Shown here: one piece after another, positions 21,257 to 30,295 of the stretch
Layout: every line of letters starts with the position of its first letter
Numbering within the stretch: the stretch's first letter is position 1
Origin: Laburnicola sp. R22_1
Lineage: Eukaryota > Ascomycota > Dothideomycetes > Pleosporales > Didymosphaeriaceae
Direction of reading: 5' to 3'
Length of the DNA stretch: 64,000 nt
NCBI GenBank assembly: GCA_014281115.1
Contig: JACONQ010000021.1
Coordinates: forward strand, 1,054,001 to 1,118,000
Made by a program: the position numbers and the translations under genes
The notes under the pieces: model-generated
The model's database searches: none
What the model was told of the DNA's origin: nothing
What the model saw: the letters and a program-made list of their open reading frames with translations, nothing else

Positions 21257-23098
21257 ATGGCCGAATTAAGTGCTGCTCTTAACTATTTGAGCTCGCTGAG
21301 CATCTCTGAGAAGCCTAATTACACCAAAGTCGCTCAAAAATATGGCTGCGATCGCAATACGTTGTCGCGCCGGCATCGCAGGGTGCAGGGCACGCGCGAC
21401 GCGCTGGCCGACAGCCAGCGCCTCCTCAACACCCAACAGGAAACTGAGCTTCTACAATATATTAATGGCCTTTGCGAACGAGGATTACCCCCTACAAAGG
21501 AGATGATACGAAATTTCGCATCAGAAATAGCTGGGAAGCCTGCTGGCAAAAACTGGGTTGACCGATTTATACGACGCCACAAAGTCGACCTACTTTCCCA
21601 CTGGACCTCTGGTATAGACGCCTCACGTAAACGCGCCGACTCTGCCTTCAAGTACGCCCTATATTTCGAGCTCCTACGTAAAAAGATTGAGCAGTATAAC
21701 GTCGACAAGCGCCACATGTACAATATGGATGAGAAGGGTTTCCTAATTGGGGTGCTGTCAAAAATGAAGCGTGTCTTCTCCCGACAGCGCTATGAGAGCG
21801 GCGGCATTAAACAAATGCTCCAGGACGGCAATCGCGAGTGGATTACAACGCTAGCATGTATTTGCGCTGATGGAAGCTCTCTTACGCCTTGCTTGATTTA
21901 TCAAGCGCAGTCAAACAATATACAAGACACCTGGTTACAAGATTTTGACGATTCCTTACACAAAGCTTTCTTTGCGGTATCACCAAGTGGATGGACGAAC
22001 AACGATTTAGGCCTAGCATGGGTCAAACAGGTGTTTGACAGGGAGACTAAGGCAAAGGCGCGCCGCGATTATCGTCTACTACTCCTTGACGGCCATGGAT
22101 CGCATGTTACAATAGAGTTTATTGACTACTGCGATCAAAATAAGATCCTCCTGGCTATCTATCCACCTCATTCAACCCATACGCTCCAGCCGCTCGACGT
22201 CGCGCTATTCAAGCCTCTCAGCACTGCCTACTCCGCTGAACTTACTGAGTACTTAGATAAGTGCCAGGGCCTCTCAAGAGTCACAAAGCGCGACTTCTTC
22301 GCTATGTTTGAGAGGGCCTGGCAGTGCTCCTTTCAAGAAAACACGATCTGCAGCGCCTTTAAGGCCACTGGCGTAGTGCCTTTCAACCCCCAAGTAATCC
22401 TTCAGCGCTTTAATAATATAGACCTAGAGCGGCCATCCTCAAGCGACAGCAGCTCTTCTGTACTTAGCGCTTCAGATTGGCGTAAAATTGAGAGACTCTT
22501 GCGCCAGGTTGTCTCTGATACTTACGCTGAGGGGTCCCGGCAGCTCTCCCGCACTATGCACTCAATTTCAGTGCGCAACACCCTCCTGAACCATGAAAAT
22601 ACGCGTTTACGAGAAGCGCTAGCCCAGAAGAAGCGCCCTACGCAAGGAAAGCCTCTACTGCTTGAACCACCTGCAGATTACGCTGGCGGCGCAATATTTT
22701 GGTCCCCCGCAAAGGTCAAGGAAGCTCGCCAACGCCAGGCACAAAAAGATCAGGAGGCAAAGGCTAAGGAGCAAGAGAAGGAGCAGAGGAAGGCTATCCA
22801 GGAGGAGCAGAGGCGTACAAAGGCTATACAAGAGGAGGAGCGCGCCCAGGGCCCTGGCGTCAACCCAGGCGCTTCGGGCACCAAAAGCAAGGCCCCCAAA
22901 GGCATCCAAGAAGCTCCTCTCCCACTCCAAAACACCTCCAAGGTGACGCGCAAGGGCAAGGAGAAGGTTATTACGCCTCCTTTAATTAATGAGGAGGATG
23001 TAGAGTACAACTTTTCATCTGTTGTAGATGTGGCGCCTACGCCAGCGCGTACACGCCGGGGTCGCTCTTTACGGCTCCCTGAGCGTTATCGCACCTAA
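21257..23098 (+). CDS. Pogo/Fot1-type DDE transposase
   Basis: 613-residue cut-and-paste transposase. I chose the ATG at 21257 (MAELSAALNYLSSL); the frame is open further upstream, but only through the TIR and without ATG before this one. Residues 1-50 form a Psq-type helix-turn-helix; a CENP-B-like second DNA-binding domain follows (LPPTKEMIRNFASEI, NWVDRFIRRH). The DDE core has D158 in NMDEKGF, D278 in LLLDGHGSH and D314 in LQPLDV, i.e. D-D spacing of 35, as in Fot1/pogo elements. The C-terminal third is low-complexity Lys/Glu/Arg (KEQEKEQRKAIQEEQRR). No stop or frameshift is present; activity is plausible. Length is at the long end for the family because of the charged tail. Confidence 0.95.
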   Translation: MAELSAALNYLSSLSISEKPNYTKVAQKYGCDRNTLSRRHRRVQGTRDALADSQRLLNTQQETELLQYINGLCERGLPPTKEMIRNFASEIAGKPAGKNWVDRFIRRHKVDLLSHWTSGIDASRKRADSAFKYALYFELLRKKIEQYNVDKRHMYNMDEKGFLIGVLSKMKRVFSRQRYESGGIKQMLQDGNREWITTLACICADGSSLTPCLIYQAQSNNIQDTWLQDFDDSLHKAFFAVSPSGWTNNDLGLAWVKQVFDRETKAKARRDYRLLLLDGHGSHVTIEFIDYCDQNKILLAIYPPHSTHTLQPLDVALFKPLSTAYSAELTEYLDKCQGLSRVTKRDFFAMFERAWQCSFQENTICSAFKATGVVPFNPQVILQRFNNIDLERPSSSDSSSSVLSASDWRKIERLLRQVVSDTYAEGSRQLSRTMHSISVRNTLLNHENTRLREALAQKKRPTQGKPLLLEPPADYAGGAIFWSPAKVKEARQRQAQKDQEAKAKEQEKEQRKAIQEEQRRTKAIQEEERAQGPGVNPGASGTKSKAPKGIQEAPLPLQNTSKVTRKGKEKVITPPLINEEDVEYNFSSVVDVAPTPARTRRGRSLRLPERYRT

Positions 23099-23213
23099 TA
23101 AAGTATCGCGATCGTCTCCTATGCCTCTCAAAAGCTCTCCACCAAAAAATCTGGCCTGTATACAATTTGTATTGCGTTGTACAGCTTCAAAAGTTGTACG
23201 CACGGACCCTGCC

Positions 23214-23258
23214 AAATCGATCGTCAGGTGGGGCCGATCGTCGGGTGATGAAACACGG
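23214..23258 (-). repeat. Right TIR of the pogo-like transposon
   Basis: 45-bp inverted copy of 21159-21203, ending CACGG and followed by the TA duplication. Confidence 0.93.
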
Positions 23259-23359
23259 TACCGGCTTCGTCCCTTCCACTCCCTTTGGGCCATATCCTGC
23301 CATCGCAGCCTCCCTCCCCTCCTTCGGCGAATCCAAAGTCGATTTTATACAATAAGACA

Positions 23360-24250
23360 ATGAAGGATGTTGCAATGCTCGGGCTCGCTCGACGTGCGCT
23401 GGGGTTTGCTTGGGGTGTCGTGCTCTGGTTCACTGGGAATATCCGACGGCTTGCTGCGGCTGGAATAACCTGGCTTACTTATCGAGTTAACGCTCCTCTT
23501 GTGAAGTCTCTTAAAGACTTAAAGACGCTTTGCAATCACAACACGATCGATAATGATGGCAATCCGGAGTTTGCGTACTCTACATTCTCCTTTGTCACTA
23601 AGGAACATACCGTCTATTGCGGCCGATCACTGATGAGGAAGCTTACTCTTGGAGTTGTCAATGAGAGCTTGAAACCGGTTGCCGATAAGGATGTGTATCC
23701 AGAAGCGCCGTCACATATAACAAAAGTTACGACGATAGACAGTGGTTTCTTCATCAAAGGGCCAGCGCTTACATTTTATGACGAACTCGGAGGCTTAGAG
23801 AAGATAGCACAGTCACTTCTACAAGAAGCTGAGATGCTAGAGCGGATAGAGCGCAACCCCCACCCCAATCTTGTTCGGTATCATGGCTGCCAGGTCTATC
23901 GAGGTCGTATTGTTGGCCTGGTTTTGGAATGTTACCCTTGCACACTGGAGGAACGTATGCGTAATGGTGGCGGCGATGTCGACTTGGAGTTAGGCTTTGA
24001 TGGACTTAAGTCTGGAGCAATGCATCTTCACTCCCTTGGGCTTGCTCACAACGATATTAAAGCAAGCAACATTATGGTTGGTGTGGACAACACACGGATT
24101 CTGATAGATATGGGCTCTTGCCGGCCCTTCGGCGAAGATCTCATCATGGCAGGTAATCCTCAGTGGGAAACTTCATCACAACAGCATGACAAGGATGCAC
24201 TGAGTGAACTCTAGATCTGGCTAACGGATCGCAAGCCAGCAAAGGTTTAA
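23360..24250 (+). pseudogene. Protein kinase-like gene with a late premature stop
   Basis: Starts ATG at 23360 (MKDVAMLGLARRALG; a TATACAATA-like box lies just upstream) and is open to a TAG at 24212-24214. The same frame then continues IWLTDRKPAKV to a TAA at 24248-24250, so the TAG is probably a mutated CAG. N-terminal hydrophobic stretch (about residues 10-45) could anchor it in a membrane. Kinase C-helix and beta5 regions: LLQEAEMLERIERNPHPNLVRYHG, LVLECYPCTLEER. The catalytic loop reads HNDIKASNIMV (HND in place of HRD) and the magnesium motif reads DMG in place of DFG; both Asp residues remain. The activation region is short. Losing only the last 12 codons may leave a working product. 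Substrate unknown. Confidence 0.7.
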
Positions 24251-24465
24251 GTGAAGGCCGATCTTGACGGCAGTCGTTGCCCATGTATATAGCCACCTTG
24301 TGCGGTTCACATTTCCTTGTCGAGAGTCAAGTGGAACAAGCTGAGCTCCAACATATCAGGAAGAGAAACATCGCAGACCTTTTGGTATACGGTATTGCGC
24401 TTTAATAATAATCATATAATCAGGAATTTCCGTAACATTAATTTACTAGGAAACTATTCTATAAG

Positions 24466-25262
24466 CTAAGTCCCCAGAAAGAGCCCCTCTTGTAGCGCTT
24501 GCAGCTCCTGCACAGCAGATTTTAATCCTTGGGATTGAGCGTCAAAGACTCCCTTTAAACGCATAGCAACAGACAGATTCTCCTCGGATTCCGCTTGCAG
24601 TCTCTGGTTTACTTCTTTTAGACGCTCTAGTTCCCTTTCTGCGTGCTGTTGGCGTTCTAGTTCGGCTGATAACTGTGTTCTCATTTCCTCCATTGTGTGC
24701 CTTAATAGGGCGTTCTCTCCTTGTAACTGATCGATCAGAGCACTAAAACTAATCTCTGTTTTGCTGACAGTCGACGCTACGGCGCCGTTAAACACACCCA
24801 AGTCGTCAGAATTTCCTTGTTCTGCTAGAATAGCCTCAAAAGTCTTCCCGACGCCATCGCATAGCTCCTTATATGCGCTGATAGAATGATCGCTTATGTT
24901 TTTTAAGAACAAGTTTTTTTTCTCAGGAAGAAATCTCCAAGCGTACGGATTGTCTGGGCTTGGAAGGAGACGAACCTGGGCGGGTTCTACAACAATACCG
25001 AGTCTACTTTCTAGGACTTATTAGCTTCCCTAAATACAGGAGTTGGTTTGTATTACGTATATGTGCTGATAGTTTCTCACGGCACTTCGTCCTCCACTCT
25101 CGTCGTTCTAGATTGCTTGCATATATGGGAGCTATAGATTGATAGGGAATGTGGATTCCTGTAGAGACGATTCGCGCGATTTCCTCCTTATAATCCGCGT
25201 CATGTCCCTGTAATTGTTCAGGGTACCGAAATGGCCTCTTGGTATTGTTAGGAATGTTCCAA
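24466..25262 (-). pseudogene. Unknown protein with C-terminal coiled coil, 5' part broken
   Basis: The minus frame 24912-24466 encodes 148 residues: FLKNISDHSISAYKELCDG, then a heptad-rich helix (LIDQLQGENALLRHTMEEM to ELERQQHAERELERLKEV). The same frame extends upstream as VEPAQVRLLPSPDNPYAWRF (about 25000) and TIPRGHFGTLNNYRDM (about 25250), interrupted by TAG/TAA stops typical of RIP, so the gene was longer. No domain is recognised. It lies between the kinase-like gene and the DUF3435 gene and is probably cargo of the same mobile element. Confidence 0.5.
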
Positions 25263-25479
25263 GCGCTTGGCTGTGACTACTGTGAGATGTCTATATATAG
25301 AATGGGACTAGTTTTAACCACTACCTCTAAGCTAAGAAGTAGAGGCTTCTATTGGACAGCTGAGGTTAGATGTAAATTGGTGACGTTATCCAAGATGTTA
25401 CATCACTGCATTCGGTATCTAGCGTTGTTGACTGGTAATCTCTTTGATAGTGAGGTCGAAAACTGACTAGGCTAAGCCG

Positions 25480-26240
25480 CTCCGAACTGTTGTCGCCACG
25501 TGCTCTGCGCTAGTCTACCCTAGGCGGCGGCTGGATCTGCCAGTTGGCATCTTTAGACACCGACGCAACATCTCGAACCAACAACGAACAACCAAGTCCT
25601 CACCCGTCCCTCTACTCTCGGTCCACATACCCAGCACCTTGCCTACCTGCGATTCTCGAAGCATCTGGTACTCGCGCACTCTCCAAACGTTCAGCTCCGC
25701 CGTCATCCGCGAATGGCTCGCCGACCCGCTCGCCTCGCACCGTCCGTCTTAAAAACGCGCCCACAGCCTTCCCAACAGGCACCACAACCCAAGCGACGTC
25801 AACCGCTCCGGCCTACTAATATGAATCGTCGCTCAGTGTGGCGGAAGGACAACGCGGGCAATGGCCCCCGACCAAGCAAGCTCAGCGTAGTGAAAACGAC
25901 ATATGTTGGATGAGGGCGATGTGGAGGAGAATGCTAGTCTTATTGGACAACGCGACAACACCATCGCCCCATTCTCTATTCATCCAACACCGGCCTAAGC
26001 GCCTAAGCACCTCCGCACAATCTGGGAAGTCCAAGTTAAAGCCAGCAATGAGTCTGGCCAAGACCTTGTAGGTCGAACTAGTATCCGCGTATTAACTAGC
26101 AGCAATACCAAGGCTCTAACGCGATTTCCACGCTCCCTGCGCGCAACGTTAACCGTACGCCGAGACTATTCGAATCTGCGAAAACTTTCTGCCTAAGCCT
26201 TATTATCACGATCTGAATGAAACATTCCGCCAACACCCAA
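25480..26240. other. Region beyond the 3' end of the DUF3435 gene, coding-like remnants only
   Basis: Plus-strand frames such as 25713-25913 (Arg/Pro/Gln-rich start MARRPARLAPSV) and, in another frame, a stretch with DEGDVEENASLIGQRDN and HLRTIWEVQVKASN near 25900-26040 look weakly coding. They are broken by stops and frame changes and no family is recognised. They would be convergent with the DUF3435 gene. Confidence 0.3.
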
Positions 26241-26717
26241 CTTCTAATCCTTCTCCTTAGCGAAGTTTTCCACGCCGCCCAACTAACCCATTTATCGGCT
26301 TGTTGTCATCTGGATGGTCGTCAGCATCCCTATCCTCCTTCCAGCATTGTATCCAGTGATCCAGCCTTTGTGAAGGTCCGGGTTGGGTTGGATTGGCTCT
26401 ATGGAAGTCATGGAGCTTGTGTGGGCTATTCTTGAAGTTGGCTGCGTCATACCACTTCGGATCGTCGTCGTAGCCAAGCCATTTCACGCGGTATTTGAGC
26501 TTTCTTCCAAAGACACGGGCCCCCAGAACTTGCTCAACCTCATATTCCTCTTCTTCATCCCCTTGGGTGGAAAGAGCTAGGTCGGACTCGGGGCGCGCCG
26601 CTAGAGCGCACTCAAGCTGAAGCCCAGGCCACGACTCCTCATGAAAGCTTGTGCTCTGGAAATTGTCATTTTGCTCATTTACCTCAGCTTCTCCAGTCTC
26701 TGAAAACGTAATATCGT

Positions 26718-26770
26718 CTGTTTATCTATCAGAATTTGTGGGTGATTGCTCTCCAGATGGTCAATCTCAC
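26718..26770 (-). other. Intron joining zinc-finger and chromodomain parts of the DUF3435 gene
   Basis: 53 bp, donor GTGAGA, acceptor AAACAG. The upstream and downstream frames differ, and removing exactly this segment joins DDKDWEHI to DDITFSETGEAE in one frame that stays open to the chromodomain. This is the evidence that the chromodomain belongs to the same gene. Confidence 0.65.
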
Positions 26771-28261
26771 CAATGTGCTCCCAATCCTTATCATCGGCTC
26801 TGTCACTAAGAGCATCTTTGTCATTAAGACCATTCTTTAATTCGCTACACGACGATAGTGGCGTATTATCTTCACTCTTGTTTTAATCTGACACGAATTC
26901 TGAGATTGGCGAAGAGCCTAGGCTAGCAGAAGACGGGGCTTTGAGTAGAGTAGGACGGGATATCGACCTCTTTCCTCGGTTCTAAAACGTATTACTTTCG
27001 TCAACAAATTCATATTTCAGATCTTCCGCCTTTGGTCTCGACAGCCGTCTCCTGCTAACGCATGTCCGCTTGGTTGGTCCAGCTCTCCCTTCGCCCGCTG
27101 ACCTGGACCTTTTAAGAGTACTCCTAAAATCGACACAGTGGACGTCTTTAAGATGAAACTGGAGCTCCCGCAATAACGTAAATAACTCTCCACAATAAAG
27201 CTTACTTAGAGGGCATACCGGCAACTTGGAATCTTTGGAATGCTAATTATGGATATGGTCTTTCTATTCAGCCGTCTTAGGGAACTGCCGCATTCGCATT
27301 TCAGGGGGTATGGACTTATCGCCTAAACAGTTGGGACAGAATCCTAGAGCAGCAAGTGTTCCTCCGTAGATCAGTAGGTTGCACTGCGTGGGGATCGTTT
27401 CGGGCTTGTCTAAATAGGCTTGGTAATGGGCGTTCTATTCCTCTTAATTAACGAACCATCCGCTGCAGAGGAAGCAAAACTCTACAAACTTATAACTTTT
27501 CTTAAGCCACTTCCAATAGCAACTGTGTATGTGTTTCCACTGTGTGGCAGCCGGTTGACTATTAGAAATGTTCTTATTAGACGCCACATTATGAACGGCA
27601 GATGGGATTGCGTACCTGTCAATCTTTCGCGTAAAGCCTGTTTTCGGACAGTGGCATTTGTCCAGCTTGAGACCCAGTTGGAATGCTACTTCCTCTTCTT
27701 GCAAATAGAGCTCGATCAGATCTTGGAGGACAGCCTTGCCTACATCGCTACGTATAGTGGTCTTGATAAATATGCTGGACGCTAGACGGTCGCGCACCGG
27801 CATGAGTTTGCGCGCTCGTTGGAATATGGTTCTGTGACGGCCGGTGCATTCTTTTGTATAGGCGTCGACTTTGCTCGCGGCCTGAGTAGGCTGTTCTCCC
27901 TGACACCTACGAAGCGCTTCCGAAATTAGCTTTCGTTTCCGGGCCTGCAACTCCTTGCGTTTATTCTTTGATAGTGCGTCGTCTGAAGAAAGATCCTTAA
28001 GTTTCGCTTCAATGTCCTTGAACTTGGCGCTCTGCTCAAGCTTGTGCCGCTTTTCTGCTGGCAGCGACTGCCACAGCTCTGGATTCCGAGTGATAAGCAA
28101 GGAACGGAAAAGGTCCGCAATGCCCGTACGATGGTCTTTGTCGTGGAAGAAGGTTGCCTGACCGTCCACTCCGGCATTGTTTGCTGCGTAATGATCACGA
28201 TATACCGCTGGGTCACGCTGTCCGCCCTGTTTCATTCTTGTGTCCTGCGAATAATTTCTGT

Positions 28262-28313
28262 CTGCACACAACATGAGTTGGGTATATGGAGTACTATGGA
28301 ATAGTATACGTAC
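28262..28313 (-). other. Intron in the DUF3435 recombinase domain
   Basis: 52 bp, donor GTACGT, acceptor GTGCAG. Splicing joins HDFRAEGLILT to DRNYSQDTRMKQGGQ. Further intron-like gaps occur near 28808-28844 and 28632-28680, but their exact ends were not settled. Confidence 0.8.
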
Positions 28314-29423
28314 CGGTAAGGATCAGACCCTCCGCCCTGAAATCATGCACTGTTGGGGGTTCGTTGTAGCCGGCACGAAAGCCCCATTCTTGAAGATATC
28401 GGCCGAATGCGCTCGCGGTCTCCATCTTCCCATCACTTCCCTCGAAGAACGGCAGGTCCTGGACGCTTGGATTCCAGTGGAGTTGAATTATTTGCTCGTC
28501 TTCTGGAGGTTCTAGTGCCAGAACCTTGTCTATCGACTTGTAATCTCTGAATGCATTTCTTGCGATGCACATAGCGACTATCACAAGCATTGGATTACAA
28601 AAAAGCGGGGCGAGTCTTAACACCTTCATGCAATGCGTGCTCTAGTCTATTCTACAATTAGCGTTAGGCGAGTGCGTAATAAGGATTTAATTTACCTCTT
28701 GTCTGGAGTGAACGTTATGCACTTCGCGTCTCGCTAGAGTTGTACAGCAAATTCTATGTTGCCGCACTTGTTGCGAAAGACAGCAAAGATGGTGTCCTAA
28801 CCCGTCGCTGTTAGTTTATGCAGGCTACTTTAAGACGGACTTACCTAAAAACGTAAGCCCCTACCAGATCCTAGGCGACATGTGGATTCTACGTATTCGC
28901 CAATTCTCGAAGTGCTGAAAACACAGGCCATAATGAGAGCCCATATCTCGACTCTACGCCGCGGTTTTGGAAGCATAAACTAATCGTTCTTCCACCACTG
29001 TGTTCCTAGGTGAAGAAAATGAATTTGCGAGCCGTATCGCCGCAGTTTCTTTCTAAAGGGCAGCTTAAGGATATTGTACAGCTCGTACTTGATGAACTGT
29101 TCTATGCAATTAGTACTAATGCCATAAAACGCCTGGCTGGCCGCGGTAGACTTACATTTGAGGTGGACAGTGTTACGTTTGGGCTTATTACCTTCACCAG
29201 CTCCTTCTTCTCCCCCTCTTTATTCTTCTCCTTATTTTCCTGTTCCTTCTCTATCCTAGCTCGCCTCTAGCTAGCGGTGAAGTCTTTGTAGTACTGGACT
29301 ACGGTCCACAAGCCTGGCTTTTTATTACTATACCCACCCTCGATTCTAAGCGCAACAGACATAACGTAGTCCTTAGACGTCTTAATATTATTTGGACTCA
29401 CTCCTGGATTCAACTTCTCATAT

Positions 29424-29485
29424 CTGGTGTTAAAAGTACATGTTAGTGAGGTGTGCTGGGCTTAGAGATACTATCGTAAACTTAC
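29424..29485 (-). other. Intron 1 of the DUF3435 gene
   Basis: 62 bp, donor GTAAGT, CTAAC branch, acceptor CACCAG. Splicing joins ALALWDQ to YEKLNPGVSP in frame. Confidence 0.85.
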
Positions 29486-29643
29486 TGATCCCATAGCGCT
29501 AACGCGCGTGCGTAGTTTTTCTTTGTCTTTGGTTGAAGTTCTTTTAGAACCTGTTTTCTATTGACAACGTCTTTCTTCTTCTCTATGGCCGCGTTATTAC
29601 TGGCACGCTCAAAGAAGGCCTTTGGCGAAATCTTCTGCGGCAT

Positions 29644-30029
29644 TTTGACGGTAGGACAAGCTGCGGTGTGAAAAATAGAATAAGAAATAGCACGAAGTTC
29701 CAAAACTGATAGTGATGCTGCCAAGAAGACGACAGTGTTGCAGTAATGGCTGAGGTAGTCAGGTAGGTTTGACCTAGCAGCACGACCGTGCCTTTATAGT
29801 GCAAAGGCATAACACAAGCCACCTTGCCAAGGAGAGACGGCGCTGGCATCGTGGGACACTGGGGGGCGCATGGCGAGGGGGCCTATTTTGTCCCCAGTCC
29901 TTGGGGGACAATTCCGGCCCCCCTTCCAAAACGCGCCCCAGAGCCCAAAACCTGCCTCCAAGCATCTCACTCGTCTAGACTTGACGAAATCGTGAGGGTA
30001 TGTCTAACTTATAAATGAGTACGATTGGT
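29644..30029. other. Upstream region of the DUF3435 gene; candidate element edge
   Basis: 386 bp between the recombinase start and the first base of the gypsy D left LTR. It would hold the captain promoter and, if this is a Starship, its 5' terminus. It contains a GC-rich inverted repeat at 29859-29941. A terminal repeat and target-site copy could not be established because the other end of the element is not known. Confidence 0.4.
29859..29941. repeat. GC-rich imperfect palindrome upstream of the captain gene
   Basis: Core arms GGGGGCC...TTGTCCCC and their inverse around the loop AGTCCTT, extended by outer arms CTGGGG..GCGC and GCGCCCCAG. It could form a hairpin of about 80 nt. Confidence 0.6.
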
Positions 30030-30295
30030 TGTTAGGGGGAGCGCAGGGGAACCTGACTGGGTAGGGGGTGAGCAGCCTGAGCGGTGGGCGAGCAGCCTGA
30101 GGGGTAGGTGAGCAGCCTGAGCGGTGGGTGAGCCGAGGGTGATTAGCACCTGAGTAAAGCAGCGCCGCTTACTAGTCATAGGAGGAGAGAGAGTGCTAGA
30201 GAAATTTGACTGTCTACCTACTTAGTATAGCAGTATTTTATGTACTAGGAATTAACTTACTTTTATCCTAACTATTGTGGGCCCGAACCCTTACA
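30030..30295 (+). repeat. Left LTR of gypsy D (U3 divergent)
   Basis: The last 82 bp (30214-30295) match 48986-49067 except for C-to-T changes, ending GGGCCCGAACCCTTACA. The upstream part does not match the right LTR; it contains about three units of a roughly 21-bp repeat around GAGCAGCCTGAGCGGTGGG (30067-30135). The left boundary is uncertain. Confidence 0.55.

Larger units (their letters stand above)
21159..23258 (+). mobile_element. Pogo/Fot1-like Tc1-mariner transposon, apparently intact, TSD TA
   Basis: 2100-bp element with 45-bp terminal inverted repeats (21159-21203 and 23214-23258) that differ at two positions, flanked by TA at 21157-21158 and 23259-23260. It encodes one full-length transposase with no internal stop. 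The TIR begins CCGTGTTTCATCACC and contains the subterminal direct repeat GACGATCG twice. Intact coding in a window full of RIP-damaged repeats points to recent arrival. It lies about 100 bp upstream of the start codon of the kinase-like gene. Confidence 0.95.
26257..29643 (-). pseudogene. DUF3435 tyrosine recombinase (Starship captain-like) with zinc-finger and chromodomain tail
   Basis: Starts MPQKISPKAFFERAS at 29643. Conserved blocks on minus: LQPKTKKNYARALALWD, an intron, then YEKLNPGVSPNNIK; IWALIMACVFSTSRIGEY (about 28920); a RDAKC box (about 28700); CIARNAFRDY, LHWNPSVQDLPFF and HDFRAEGLIL (28340); a second intron, then RMKQGGQRDPAVYRDHYAA (28220) carrying the R..H..Y pattern of the recombinase active site. 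Further downstream come a Cys/His-rich zinc-finger-like region (FCPNCLG, HLKDVHCVDF; 27440-27130) and, after a 53-bp intron, a chromodomain (EYEVEQVLGARVFGRKLKYR, VKWLGYDDDPKWYDAANF; 26545-26420). In-frame TAG/TAA stops are RIP-like. Captains cut and paste Starships through a tyrosine nucleophile. The gene is at the edge of its block and points inward, as captains do. Confidence 0.85.

Noticed and set aside
29010..29270. Plus-strand 86-residue frame
   Set aside because: It lies antisense to the DUF3435 gene.
30067..30135. Tandem repeat as a separate satellite
   Set aside because: Better explained as part of the left LTR U3 of gypsy D; only about three units.
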